Of a DNA stretch of 64,000 bases, positions 32,379 to 44,248 are shown piece after piece. The translations under genes were made by a program, and so were the position numbers. The notes under the pieces are model-generated. The model saw only the letters and a program-made list of their open reading frames with translations, was not told where the DNA came from and ran no database searches. The stretch lies in contig JAMDHS010000018.1 in assembly GCA_029717555.1 (NCBI GenBank), positions 62,001 through 126,000 of the forward strand, read 5' to 3'. This stretch comes from Peribolospora baueri (lineage: Eukaryota; Basidiomycota; Peribolosporomycetes; Peribolosporales; Peribolosporaceae). Within the stretch, counting starts at the first letter, position 1; each line of letters opens with the position of its first letter.

Positions 32379-34193
32379 TCAGACGTCCAACCCGAACAGC
32401 CTGATTGCGTTCTCGCCTTTGACGTCCGCCTTGTCCTGCGCAGTCCAAGACTCTACGGAGTCGATGGCGCTGAGGTTCTCTTGCACACTGCGCCATTGCA
32501 GTTCTTGTTCTTCTGCAGTGATGGGTGGGAAGAAAGGGTGGTCGGTGCCTGCGGGCGAACGAAAAATAAAAATAAAAAAATAAAAAAAAAATAAAAAAGA
32601 GGAAGAGGAAGAGGAAGAGGAAGAGGAAGAGGAAGAGGAAGAAGGAATGATGAGCGGGGTGGTCGAGCGACGGGATGGAAGGCGGCCTCCGAGGAACGGC
32701 TGCGTATGCGCGTCCTCGGACTCACCAAACATCATCCTGCCAACGCCAGGTGTCCCCTTCCTATCGATCATATATTTGGGCTCCTCCAATCCCCTCTTGA
32801 ATCCTCTAGCTCTGCCGGCCGTCTTAGCCACGAACTCCAACTCCTCTGCACCGTACGCCACAGCGTCATAGTAGAGCTTTCCAAGGTAGTACCTCACGTC
32901 GTGCTGGAGACGAGAGGAAACGAGAGGGTCGTGGATTACACAAGAGGAGAGGCGAGAGGAGAGGGCCGGAAGAGCACCGCCACTGTGTGCCAGAAGGAGA
33001 CGAAGGTTCGGCAGGCGATCAAAGATACCAGAGAGGATCAGGCGGGTGGCGGCCTACGGAAGAAGGGACGCGCGAAGAAGCTCCGTATCAGTATGTGTGA
33101 AATGTTCAGGTAGCGGAGCCATGTGAAGCAGCAAACAAGGAGAGCTGAGACGGTCTTTTGAATCAGTTCAACGCCAATTACCTACAATTGTCGTCTCCAT
33201 AGGAAAGCCCATAGCCAAGGGTAAGACGTGGCCGTTCTCCTTGTCGCCGTATAGCCCATCCGGACGATTCGTGTCAGCGCCAAAGCCGTAGTGAGGGTGC
33301 TAAGCGGTGGAATGCAGATCGGCAAGTAACAGAGGGTAGCAAGAATGAAGAGCGTTCCAATGGGGAGAGAGACAAGAATGGGGATCTGTCAGTGGACCAC
33401 TACACAACATGAATCAGAGTGACAGGCGGATAGCATCTGCTCACCAGAAAAACGGTTAACCCCTCCTTACCAATCTCTTCCCAAACAGGTAGCAGCCTCT
33501 CGTCATCCAGTCCTTTGCCAATTCCCCGACTGCCAAGGATGAGACCCTTCAAATGAGGCAGCTCGGCAATCTGCTTCACCGCCTCTCTAAGCGCTTCGAT
33601 GTGTATGCCCTCCACAAGCGGGAGGACTCCAAAGGCAAAGAGCCTCTTATCGGTTCCAGGAGCAAACTTGGACGAGAGGGAAGATGCGATAGAGGGCGAT
33701 TGTGAAGATGGGACGGTGGCGCAGTACTCTTCCAGGTCTGCGTTCACCTCTAACGCGGCTTGCACAGCCTCAGAAGGGGAGAGGAAGTCGAGCCACGGGT
33801 TGGCGGGGGAGACAATCGACACGTCAATAGAATGGTTGTCCATAAAAGAGAGTTTGGCAGCGCGAGACCAGTACTGCAAAAACAGGATGAACACATGGGC
33901 AAGAAAAGTGTAGGGGGGGATCGATGAGTCGTCAGACGAAACGTCAAGAAGCCAGCACGCTACCGGCCTACCTGTTCTCCAATGGGTCTTCCCCCGCTAG
34001 GCTCATCTGGAAGGAGCAATAATCTGTCCTCGCTCGTTTTTCCGTCAGCCGACGTCCTAGAAACGATCTTGGGGACTTCTGTGCGTCGGCGCATCATGTC
34101 CACCAGACGAGGGGTGTAGACATGCGTGTGGACATCGACGAGGAGCGGGCGCTTGAAGACCGCGCGGAGAGCGGAGAGTGGAGCGGAGGACAT
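32379..34193 (-). CDS. ACMSD-like amidohydrolase/decarboxylase (420 aa)
   Basis: Five exons: 34193-33972, 33873-33445, 33299-33186, 33053-32726, 32548-32379. Amidohydrolase-2 family, the family of aminocarboxymuconate-semialdehyde, resorcylate and related decarboxylases. Metal and active-site pieces: VDVHTHVYTP (His-x-His), LILGSRGIGKGLDD, HPHYGFGAD, LLLAHSGGALP, and GTDHPFFPP with the catalytic Asp. Length is normal to slightly long. It is divergent from the aldehyde dehydrogenase gene across a 281-bp shared promoter, suggesting co-regulated aromatic or kynurenine catabolism (inference). The last intron carries a long GGAAGA repeat (coding-strand TTCCTC). Confidence 0.9.
32563..32643 (+). 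repeat. A-rich tract and GGAAGA hexanucleotide repeat in intron
   Basis: AAATAAAAA-type run followed by about seven GAGGAA units, wholly inside the last intron of the ACMSD-like gene, where on the coding strand it forms a very long polypyrimidine tract before the acceptor at 32549. Confidence 0.85.
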
Positions 34194-34474
34194 CTGCAAC
34201 GAATAAAGATACTGGAAAAGGGCGGGAAGCTGTGAGGCCAAGTACGAAGAAGGAGAGGAGCGAGGAGGGCGATACTTTCCAGCTCGTCGTCCATCCCCGC
34301 TCGCCTCGTCTTCTCGATCGTGATAAGACCCGCCCGCGCACGGACGGTTCGCGTAGCCGCAGCAAATAAGAGATAGGGAGATAAGTCTGGAAGACGGCTG
34401 AGCCAAGTCGTGCGCAACGCCGGACGGCTTGAGAGACGACTGGATTCTTCTGGCTCATGGTTGCTTGAGCCGGT
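34194..34474. promoter_or_regulatory. Shared divergent promoter, ACMSD-like / aldehyde dehydrogenase
   Basis: Only 281 bp separate the two start codons (34193 minus, 34475 plus). No clear TATA on either side; no long shared motif was recognised by eye. Confidence 0.5.
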
Positions 34475-37400
34475 ATGTTTGCCTCTCACATTCGCCGAAT
34501 GGCCTCCACGAGCACATTAGGTCGCAAAGCCGCTCTGCCTGCGTCATTAGTAAGTTCGCTTGAAGGACGTGAAGAGAAGCCGGGGTGATAACAGTCGGCC
34601 AAGCTCAGAAGATGACATTTATCACATTGAACCCAACAGAATCGAACTTATGGCCCCTGGATTGGCGGCCGGATTGTGATTGACACCGGTGCGGAAAAGT
34701 GAGCCCGTTCCGACTGAGCGTCCTCTTTTTCATCTCCAGTCGGCGACGCTGATGTTGGACCCTTGCCCTCACGGCTCATGTGTGTACAGGCTGTCCATTG
34801 AAGATCCCGCGGACGGATCTGAACTTGCATAGTGAGGAAACGAGATCTTACTTTTTTCTAATCATTTTGCCCCCCTGCTTAACACGTTCGTTGGATATCT
34901 TGTTGTCGTTTTCATCCCTCCATTTACTTTTCAGCGTCCACCAACCCACGCCGGCACACGTTTCCAGCGCTCTGACCCTTGCCCAAGATACCTTTGATTC
35001 TGGAACGTGGTCCCGAGCTTCCGCAGTGTATCGCTCTAAAGTGCTGTCCAAGATGGCTACACTCTTAGAGGAGAGGGTGGGAGAGATGGCCGAGGTGGAG
35101 ACTTTACAGACAGGCAGTGAGTGAAAGTAACATGATGGATGTTTAATGACATAAATGGGAGGGATCCTACTAGAAAGGAGAAGCAACGACCTGATGAACG
35201 CATTATTTCTTTTATTTTATTTTATTTTATTTTATTTCTTTTACCTTTTCGTTACCGCTCCGCCGCGCAGGACCGATACGGGAGATGAAAGCCCAGCTAA
35301 GCAGGCTTCCTGAATGGCTGTGAGCCATACGATCTCTCGTATTCAGGCAAAAGGTCTGGAACATACGACCGGCGTGCACATACTGATATTCTCCTATGCC
35401 CCATCTGCTCCAACGGATGATCGAAGTCATTACTTCTCGGCCCTACTTCGAACTTATGAGGTGCGAGCGAAGCTACACGTCGCTGTTTTTGGTGCTCACA
35501 TTGCCTGACTTCTACCGAACTCGTCGTCCCCTACCGTGCATACTACCCTACCGTTCACTCTTTGTTGAATTATCTAATCAGAACTCCCTCCTCCCAACCA
35601 CGGGCCCCTTGCTCAACTACACCACTCGTATACCGTTGGGGGTCGTCGCGCTCATCACGCCCTTCAACCATCCCCTCCTCATCGCAGTCAAGAAGATTGC
35701 CCCAGCACTCGCTGCTGGTAACGCTGTCATTGTGAAACCTAGCGAGGTGTGTACGAGGAGAGACAGAAGAGGAAACACCATGTCCATTGGTTGTTCTTCT
35801 CGTCTTGCTTTGTTTGCCGTATGGCGTTTCCATCCTTGCTGAGGGATCCAAATCGTGCGAAACTCACATTAATGTTTCCAAACATGCATATAATGTTTTA
35901 TTATTTCCCTTTCTGAAGCTTGCACCGCTGACGGTTCTCCAATTTGCGGAGCTTGCGCAAGATGCCGGCCGTAAGTCGGGTCACTGACCCAGAAGATATT
36001 CGCCTTTTCCCTTGTGTTTTTCCCACTCTTCCTCATTCTCGTCCATTTCCATTGTGTTTGACCACGCAACAGTCCCAGACGGCGTACTGTCCGTCCTTCC
36101 AGGAGTGGGGCCGAGCGTTGGCAAACAAATCATCGAATCGCCTCTGGTGAGGAAGGTGGACTTGACCGGTGGTAGTAAGTGGGCTACTTCGACCTTACTG
36201 CATCGTTGGAGGGGGTTGGAACACTCCTTGCTGACGTGCATTGAGCGCATGCAACCAACTTTCCTCCTCGCTTTTACTTCCTTTCTTGCATTTCTTCACG
36301 CCTCGCCTCTCGGCACACAGCTGAAGCAGGCCGAGCCATAGGTCGCACCGTGGGAGGCAATCTCGCCTCCTACACGGCTGAACTGGGCGGGAAGGCAAGT
36401 CGTCGTTCCTTCCCCTTCTCGTTGATTTTCGTTTCCCGATAGGCGGGCAGGCTGCAGTGGATCATGGTCTAGGTGCAGAGGCATACGAGCTGAATTCTGA
36501 TTGCAGGCTGCTGATCTGCCCCGTGTCCACCTTTGCACCTCTGCAATCGCGCCGACAACGATGCCCTCAGGCCCCTATCCTCATTTTCGACGATATCGAC
36601 CTAGACCTGGCCGTGAACGGCGTCTGTTTTGCCAGCTTCATCGCCAGTGGACAGACGTGAGTTCCACTGAAGATCCGCTGTTCCCCTCGCGTTTCATTTG
36701 CTCCTCTCTTCTTGTTTGCTCTGCTGATCTTCAAGCGGGTTCGCAAGCTGACGTGCCTTCATTTTCCTCCCTTTTACCCTTTCAAATAACCTATTCTACG
36801 CACGTGCACACAGTTGTGTCTCAGGAACACGCATCCTCGTACAGGAGAGTATACTACCCACATTCCTGGAAAAACTCAAGGAGAAGTGTAAGAGCATTGA
36901 GAAGAGGATGGGCGATCGTGAGTATATTTGTTGCTGATCTGCGAGGACGTGGGAAAGAAAACTGTTCCTTTCCCGTGCTCATCTTTTGGTCTTTAGTGAC
37001 TCCCAAACGTGGCCCAAACTCACTTGCAAACTTTGTATGGTTCTCACCATGCTTCCTTGCCGATAGCCGCAAATCCTTCTTCGACAATGGGTCCCGTCAT
37101 CTCTTCCGCTTCCCTCTCACGAGTACAATCCTTTATGTCCAGCGCCATCTCCGAAGGCGCCACGGTCCTCACCGGCGGAAAGCGGTTGGAGGGATCAAGC
37201 CAGCTGGATGGCTTCGACCGGACTCAAGGATATTTTTTCCCTCCTACTGTTTTGGTAGACGTCACCACCAACAGTAGAGTTTGGAAGGAGGAGGTGTTTG
37301 GGCCGGTGAGCCTTTATTGCAAGTCTTATCCTGAGCGGGCAAGCAACGAAGTAGTGCTTAGCCAACATCGCTTCATCATTGGGGCTACTGGCCTTGTGTT

Positions 37401-37939
37401 GAGCATGATTCTGATGATTAACAGGCATGCCTTGATTAGAGACCGCTGGTTCTGACTGTTACCTTCCTGTTTCCTACAGGTCATTTGTGTTATGCCGTTC
37501 AAAGACGAGCCTTCTGCGATCCGTCTGGCCAATGACTCGCAGTATGGCTTAGGTGCGGCTGTCTGGACGTCGAATGGAGCACGAGGTCACCGCGTGGCGG
37601 CAGGCATTGAGGCAGGCCTCGTGTGGATCAATAGCCATCACCGAAATGATCCTAGCAGCCCCTGGGGTGGCATGAAGGACTCTGGCATCGGGAGGGAGAA
37701 TGGTCTGGAGGCTTTCAGGGCTTGTGAGTGGACTGATTGTCATTCCTCAAAAAGGTCAGAGCCATTTGCTGAAAACGAGCAAACGCTCTCCCCCTCTATC
37801 CTTTTCCACACCCTCGTTATTCCTCAACTCGCCAGACACGCAAACTAAGTCAGTGATAATGAGCACTGCCAGTGAGGAGCAGGCGCTGCAGACAGACGAC
37901 TGGTTTGCGGATGATGGAAGTGAAAAGCGGTACGGTTAA
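34475..37939 (+). CDS. Aldehyde dehydrogenase, NAD(P)-dependent (536 aa)
   Basis: Fifteen exons: 34475-34549, 34640-34698, 34790-34831, 34935-35116, 35271-35319, 35427-35460, 35582-35746, 35919-35970, 36073-36174, 36321-36394, 36571-36656, 36814-36917, 37067-37305, 37480-37723, 37836-37939. ALDH superfamily: IGGRIV near the start, [42 protein letters not shown], catalytic Glu in [15 protein letters not shown], catalytic Cys in [36 protein letters not shown]. All essential residues present. The intron after GGK (36395-36570) is GC-AG. Paired divergently with the ACMSD-like gene, so a muconate- or aryl-semialdehyde is a plausible substrate (inference). Short basic N-terminus may be a targeting peptide. 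Confidence 0.92.
35206..35238 (+). repeat. TTTTA simple repeat in ALDH intron
   Basis: Five to six TTTTA units inside the fourth intron of the aldehyde dehydrogenase gene; the T-richness probably aids the acceptor at 35270. Confidence 0.8.
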
Positions 37940-38252
37940 TGTATGTCTGCTGTCCGTCGTTATCACCGAAAAGGACTGATCGGACATCGGCTAACACGTC
38001 CAGGAGAAGAATTGCGCACTTGTCTTGCCACTACTCGACGAAATCACGAATAAGCGCCACTATACAGTGGCCTTCTTCTCTACGGTTGTGATGTTCGACT
38101 GAACTGAGCTACAGCAGTTGCATCGGCCAGACGCGAGTATGAATAACCTCTGAGAGAAAGATATCAAAGATTCGTCTCAAACCCCATGCAAATTTGAGAG
38201 TGTATGCTCGAGGCGACGACTGACAAGTCTGCTACCGTCCAACCTGTCACCT
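37940..38252. other. Convergent 3' intergenic region (ALDH / DCAF5-like)
   Basis: No exon or RNA gene seen; expected 3' UTRs of both genes. Confidence 0.4.
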
Positions 38253-41224
38253 TTATTGGCCTGCAGCATACGGAGAGGAATCTCTTTCGTCAATAGGCGG
38301 GCTCTCGTGAATAACGTTTTCACCCGAATTGTCCTCGACCCCTAACCATCCGGCGATCATGTCGAGGAACGAGCCGCGCATATTATCGTGGTCGTCGTCA
38401 TACTCCTCGTCGTCGTCATACTCATAGTCGCCATCGTCTGGATCCTTGCCCTCCCCAACGTTGTCAAAAAGACCCTTCTTTTCGTCCTCGAGCAAGAGGC
38501 TGTCGAATAGGTCAAGTGTGAAATGGTCCTCGTCCGTCTTCTTCTTCCCGTTGCGATGCCGAATCGCCCGACGCCTCATGCACCTCGTGGGCAGGCGAGA
38601 GATGTCCCCTTCACACGGCACGATCTCCTCTTCCTCCGCACTGGAGACAATGTCGGTAGCGTGCATCATTGCCTCTTCCACAGCCACGCTCTCCTCTGTC
38701 GTGGGTCGCGGGCGCGTCGTGGCCGGCTGGTAGGAGGGACTGAGGTGCTCCCGCGTCATTGGATATGGTGAGTGAAGCCGTACCATCTGTGGGATACACA
38801 TTGTCAGGCCAACTGTTCAATGCCTAGAGCACAAGGTGAGTGATAAGAAGCAAGAAAGGGACGATAACCGACCTTTTCGATGCCTGCCGTGGCCACGTAA
38901 GGCAAAGTCTGGCAAGCAGAAACGGGGGTCCCAAAGGAAGGTGAGTTCCCTTCCGACGAATTCCGGTCCGAGTGCTGTCAATACTCACCGGATGGGCCAA
39001 GGCAACGTTGACGATGGAGCGATGCCCTAACCGGTACACGGCAAACAAGCATTATGTTAGACTAGAATCACGCAAAACTAGGTGTCAAGCCCTCGACACG
39101 CCAGATAGGTCGGAGGCGCACCTTCCAGGCGATAAGTCGGCTCTGTCAGCTGTACCGGACGGATCGCCGTCCTGCCTTCTTCACACCCGCCAAATGCGCT
39201 GGGCTTCATGAAGGCTAATCGAGAAAGGCGCAAAAAAAAACGAATTTAAGTCACGACACTCTCAAATCACAAAGGCAACGACGTGAAGGGTGCTCACCGA
39301 TATCCCCAATCTCCGCTCCCTCCCTCCACTTTCTCCAATCCCCAACCCCACCGACGTCATCCGCCTCCAACTCCTCCCTCATTCTCGTCAACGTCTCCAC
39401 GCGGGGCACTCTCCATCCATATCCCCTGAAGTCGTCGCTGCCGGTCCAATATATCAAGTCATCTGCCCCTCCAAAAGTCGAGAAGGAGCCGTGTTTGATG
39501 GTGCAGCAGTTGGAATAGAACGGCCGAGAGCCTGGGGCGGGAGGGCCCGGAGAAGGGGAAGCGGCGGGAGAGTCGGAGCATGAATGTAGGTTATATGGGG
39601 AAGGAGGCGGGCCAGCACGGAGGAAAGACGAGGTAGAAAGGGTAGCGAGAGGCTCGGGAGCGAAGGTCGCGTAAACGGTGGGAAGATAACGGGAGAGGCT
39701 GGCGAAGACGATGCCATAAGTCCGAGTCAACACCGAAGTGCATATACTGAGCTCGAAACGCGAGCTGACACTCACTTGACAGCAAACATCTTGCCACCGG
39801 GCTCGAACGCCAGGCCGGACACCTCAACCCTGACAGACTTGAAGCCGCCGTCTGTCTCATCGACGTGCTGGTGGAGAATATCCACGTACTTAACTAGCGG
39901 CTCCACAGGCTTGATTTCAAGGGAGTGTGGGTCGGAGAAGACAGAGGACCTGAATGATTTGCGGATATCGTGAAGCCTGCGGAAAGACAAATGGGAGGAA
40001 TGGGAATTACAGTCAATGAAAAGGCCTATCAATGGAAAAAAAGGGCAAAAGTAAGCCAGACGCACTTGATAAAGCCGTGAACTCCCGTGCCAGCGACGAT
40101 AAAGCTCCTCCCGTCCGCAGGATTCCATCTTACAGCGCTCAACAAGGCCATCTCGAAATGATGCCCAGAAGGCCGTACTCCGGCCTCCCGCACGTCAAAA
40201 AGCCGTACCAGACCGTCCTCACTCGCAGTCACGACTAGGTTCGAATTGGTAGGGTGTGCGTCGATCTCGCGAACCTCGTCATCGACCTTGGCCACGTGAA
40301 CGGGCGGCGTACGTAGGCAGGACCAACGTCTGCGTTCGGAGGGAGAATACGAAGCTGAGGGAAGTGCAGCGATGTCGTAGCAGAGCAAGCGCTCGCACTT
40401 TCCGGCGCCATACAGACGACTCGAATCCGAGGAGAAGGAAAGGGAGAAGACGTTGGACTGACGGACGGGGAGAAGACGAAGGGCGGAGGGGGAGGGGGAT
40501 GATTGATGAGATGAAGACGTGGTCGAGTAGCACGGGTCGGACTTGACACCTACCAGTGGACCTGTAAAAATAGCCACCGGACCGGCCTCTTCTACGCTAC
40601 CCTGAATGTCCCGGAGGAGGATGCGATGATCTGCCGACAAGGCGGAGGACGTCGAATGAGCCGTAGTTCCAGCGACCAGCAGCAGACGGCGCGAAGCATA
40701 GAAGAAAGAGGGAGCTCACCGTCACCCGCGCTAGCCATCCACCGCCCATCTCCAGGTGAAAAGGCCACGGCGTTGACGCAGGCAAAGTGGCCAACCAAGT
40801 CTCTTAATTAAGATGAATACGGTAGAGAGTAGGTAAGGGAGACCAGCGTTGGTTCCACTGTGCCCAATATACGAGACGCTATGCGCCGCCAATGGGGACG
40901 CCCAAGTACTCACTTCTGGTAGGGGAATCCAGTGCTTTTCATCGTTTCTTCGAGCATCCTCCGCCTTGCTCCCCTCGCCGCCACCGTAGACCCAGCGAAA
41001 ACGCTAGGGATGCGCGATCCTGGTAAAGCGGGGCGGGTAGCCAGCACATCATGGAAGCAACACTCATGATGCTGAGTCGGTCCTGTAAACGGCCGGCTGG
41101 AAGGGCCGGGAAGGGTGAAGTCGGCGTCGGCGGTCTCGATGAGGTCGGACTCGACTGCTGAGCGAGAGGCGAGGGACGCGGCCGAGGCGCGACGTTTGCC
41201 TCGGGATTTTGGTTGATCGTCCAT
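38253..41224 (-). CDS. WD40 protein, DCAF5/WDR22-like CUL4-DDB1 substrate receptor (753 aa)
   Basis: Nine exons: 41224-40914, 40802-40720, 40630-40066, 39976-39776, 39698-39298, 39214-39122, 39026-38989, 38908-38873, 38786-38253. WD repeats in order: DLVGHFACVNAVAFSP with DDHRILLRDI; QSNVFSLSFSSDSSRLYGAG; VREIDAHPTNSNLVVTASED with LVRLFDVRE; SAVRWNP; KLHDIRKSF; then YWTGSDDFRGYGWRVP, GHRSIVNVALAHP and TLPYVATAGIEKMVRLHSPY. The SDDF and GHRSIVN blocks and their spacing match DCAF5. The last exon encodes a long acidic tail (YEYDDDEEYDDDHD) ending in an unusual GSFLDMIAGWLGVED helix. Loops between blades are longer than in animals. Likely nuclear ubiquitin-ligase adaptor. Confidence 0.85.
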
Positions 41225-43240
41225 CGTCCTGGAAGGCGCCTGTGTTCGTTGAACGTTCCTCTTAGAGCATCAAGAACGGGCACAGTCGTTGGGCAAAGAG
41301 CGGAGAAGCTCAGTTGTGAATGGGACGGTCGTATGCTGTTCGTTCCCTTCCAACGTCCTTGCTCTACCTTATAAAGTAGGACAATATTACATGCTCCGAT
41401 CACACTCACGTGATAACCACGTGCTCGATCCATCGCTATGACCAGCTTCGTACCAGTTGATACCGAAAGAGTATCGAGGGGACACCGTCGGGGGATGTCG
41501 ATCACCAGGGGTTGACAGCAAAGAGCGCTGGAAGCGATAAAGTGGTGATTGTGATTGTTTTTGATTGATACCGAAAGGAATGTGGTATCTGTCACCGACG
41601 GGTGCGACCCGGGTTAGGTGACGGGTTCTGGTGATGGGATGTGCCCCCGAAGCGTTTAGCAAATGTAAAAGATGATGGTGGTTGTTCTCTATTCATCGTC
41701 TACAGATCGGCTAAAGTGCCACAAGAGCCGGTGGTCTCACCATAGCGTGAGACCAAGCGGGCGGCAGCGCCAAGCTCAAGAGAAATTGCAAGCAACACAT
41801 ACACATCAGGCGGAGGAAGAACTAGTACAGTTAGCTACCCTTAAGTGAAGAAGAAGTAAGGCGAAGTAACGACAAACAGCTCGAGATGAACCTAAACGAC
41901 AGAAGGACCAACGAGACGAATGCAGCTTGGCGAAGAAAAGGACCGAAAACGTAGATGGGTAGGAGTCAAGCAAGAGTCAAACCGGAAAGAACTAACAAAA
42001 GCAAAGCCTGCATAAAAGCTACACGAAGAAACTCGAGCACCGAGAGAAGAGAAGAAGACCACGGCGAAGGGGAAGCTATGGGAAGGGGGGGACATTGCGA
42101 ATGGGAACATGCGAGGGCGGCGGTAGTCCTACAGAATAATCACTATGAGCAGGACTCGAGTTCTTGGGCGCATGAGAGTTGAAGAAAAAATTTTGGACTT
42201 TTTATGCCGTTGTGGGTCATGGAAGGAGCCGGTGTAGAGGAGAACACGGCCCAGGTCGAGAAGGACGGAGGTTGTCGGGAACGGCGAGATGCAGATAGCA
42301 GAAAAGGTAGGAGAACCGCATGTCTTGACGTCTTGCCGTCTTGCCTCTTCTGCTTTTCTCGCCTTGGCGTTCCCAGGAGCCTCGAAAGGTTGCGTAGGCG
42401 TGAACGGCGAGAACGAGGTAGACGGAGTGGTGATTTGGGAGGGATGGGGGTCGTTCGCAAGTGGATGTGAAGCGTAGTGCCGCTGTGAAGAGCTTGATAT
42501 GATAGAAAAGCGAGTGCGCTCGTCACGTAGATTTTACAGCGCCTCGACCGGCCCGCGATGGCCGGATGGCGTTCTTCCAGATGATTGAAATACCAACTGA
42601 GTGGGCAGTTGAGGTGATCGACGGCGTTGAAGTACAAGCTGGAAATCCCTAGTGTGAAGGCGTCATAGCCGTCGATAAGCATTCGCCTTCACGGAACTGA
42701 ACAGCCAGTTCGCCTCGAGGTTGAGGCAGGTTAGAAAAGAGCAACGAGCCAAGAGGTCGGCAAAGACCGAGGCGAATGATTAGATGTTCAGTGACAAAAT
42801 TCTTGACGAAAAGGAGATCAGACCCGGAGACGCATATGGCCGGACGGGCAGGGCAAGATCAGTCGAGAAGGCGGGAAGACGACCGGGAAGACAACTGAGG
42901 GCGAGAAAAAGATGGATGGACACGAGTAGTTCGTAGTTGATTGAGTGGGGAAAGGCCGTTGATGATGAGTCGAGGCGGAGCAAATCAGGCGGGGGTATCT
43001 TGCGAGGGAGATCGAGGCCGGAAGAAAAGAGGCTGGGGAAGACATATATGTACCTAGCCGGAAGCTGATCGGCACCCGTGCCAGCAGGGTCATCCGTTCA
43101 CCGCCACTGGTCCACGTTGTAGTCGTCGTCCAATCACTCCACAACAGTAGCGTCACGTTACAAAGCGACGATCGCCGGACGTATGCGCCGGAAGTCGTAG
43201 TGTCGAGCGCACGTAAACACTCGAACGTGCGTGGAGACCT
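41225..43240. other. Two-kb region with no supported gene
   Basis: DCAF5-like promoter side: TCACGTGA at 41406-41413 and CACGTG at 41418-41423, about 190 nt upstream of the start. At 41732-41755 a 9-bp perfect inverted repeat (TGGTCTCAC / GTGAGACCA) with a 6-nt loop. Open stretches on the minus strand (for example 42143-42682) are Arg/Ser-rich with no family signal or splice support. The part next to 43241 may be a long 3' UTR of the Ser/Pro-rich gene. A non-coding RNA is possible but unproven. Confidence 0.45.
41406..41423. promoter_or_regulatory. Paired CACGTG elements upstream of DCAF5-like gene
   Basis: TCACGTGATAACCACGTG: two bHLH core sites 12 bp apart, about 185-200 nt before the minus-strand start at 41224. 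Confidence 0.5.
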
Positions 43241-44248
43241 TCAGTGCTCAAAATGGCCCATGAGCAACCTCTCTCCGTGCGGGCTGGGCCTGCGAGCCAT
43301 GCTATTGCCCACGCTCTGTCGCCTGCCCCTGACCGATGGCTTCTTGGCGCCTGGGGCTGGACCTGTCGATGGCTGATCCGGCGTGGCAGAAGCAGGCAAT
43401 GGAGCAGGACTGGGTGTGTGCTGGGGCAGACGGGCTTGCAGTTCAGGTGACTCTGGCTGGCTCCGGATGGGCTCGAGAGCGGGCGGAGAGGAGCGCTGGG
43501 TACCGCCGGAGAAGAGACTGGAAGGGGGGACAGGGGCGGCACTCTGAGGACCAGAGCTCATGCTTGTCGATCTGAAAGGCCGGCCAGAGATGCTGAGCTT
43601 GCGAAGGAGGCCGCCCAGTCTGCCAGCTCCACCTCCGTCCTCGTCTCGCGCGCCGGCTTCAGAAGCGCCGGACATGGTGGACCATCGCTGAAGCGAGCCG
43701 ACGCCGCCGGCAGGGATGCCACTGCCGGAGCTCATGCGCCTGTGGGCGGTGCCGAAGTCTTGAGAATAGGGATGGGAGGTGAGAGGAAAGGACGTGGTCT
43801 TTCCGAGAGCAGCGCCGCCGGTGTAAGACACGCCGTCGGGGCCGTCCGCAGAAGAGAAGGGGGAAGGGGCGGAGGGCCCTACGGGGGTGGAAGGGTCAGG
43901 GTCGTTGGCGGAGGAGTTGGAGGATTCGGCGGTGAAAGCGCTATCATTGGAGCCGCCCCGAGGTCGAACAGAGGAGAGGATAGGACTGACGGGCTGGCCG
44001 GCGGGGCCGGACCAGCTAGCGGGCCAGCGGGCGTGGATGGGGCTGGACGCGTGGGCTGTAAAGTAGCCAGTGACGGGGGAGGTGGACGCACCGAACCAGC
44101 CGGAGGCGCCGAACGGAGGCGACTGCTTGGAGGCGCCCAAGCTGTCCGACCGGGAGCGGTGATGAACAGACTCGCGTGCGTTAGGAATCTGCTGTGGGGC
44201 CGCGCGGCCGGCGATGGCATCGACGTCGGAGGTTGGGGCGGTGGTCAT
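43241..44248 (-). CDS. Ser/Pro/Gly-rich conserved-type fungal protein, function unknown (335 aa)
   Basis: Single exon, no intron, unlike nearly all neighbours. Low-complexity, Ser/Pro/Gly-rich throughout and probably disordered, with many SP and RRxS-type phosphorylation-like sites (HHRSRSDSLG, HRRMSSGSG, RKLSISGRP, RGRRQSVGN). It ends with a compact motif MARRPSPHGERLLMGHFEH; a C-terminal SPxGERxLxGHF motif occurs in a family of uncharacterised fungal proteins (recollection, should be checked). No signal peptide or membrane segment. The RRxS sites suggest a PKA- or AGC-kinase substrate (inference). Divergent from AVT3. Confidence 0.75.
   Translation of the reverse strand: MTTAPTSDVDAIAGRAAPQQIPNARESVHHRSRSDSLGASKQSPPFGASGWFGASTSPVTGYFTAHASSPIHARWPASWSGPAGQPVSPILSSVRPRGGSNDSAFTAESSNSSANDPDPSTPVGPSAPSPFSSADGPDGVSYTGGAALGKTTSFPLTSHPYSQDFGTAHRRMSSGSGIPAGGVGSLQRWSTMSGASEAGARDEDGGGAGRLGGLLRKLSISGRPFRSTSMSSGPQSAAPVPPSSLFSGGTQRSSPPALEPIRSQPESPELQARLPQHTPSPAPLPASATPDQPSTGPAPGAKKPSVRGRRQSVGNSMARRPSPHGERLLMGHFEH

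Noticed and set aside
33183-33190. ACMSD-like exon 3 ending at GTA-G before GTAATT
   Set aside because: Puts the next exon out of frame; the GTAGGT donor four bases earlier keeps TIAATRLILSG in frame.
42143-42682. 180-codon minus-strand ORF in the 2-kb gap
   Set aside because: Arg/Ser-rich composition typical of a GC-rich non-coding frame, no domain, no promoter or splice support.
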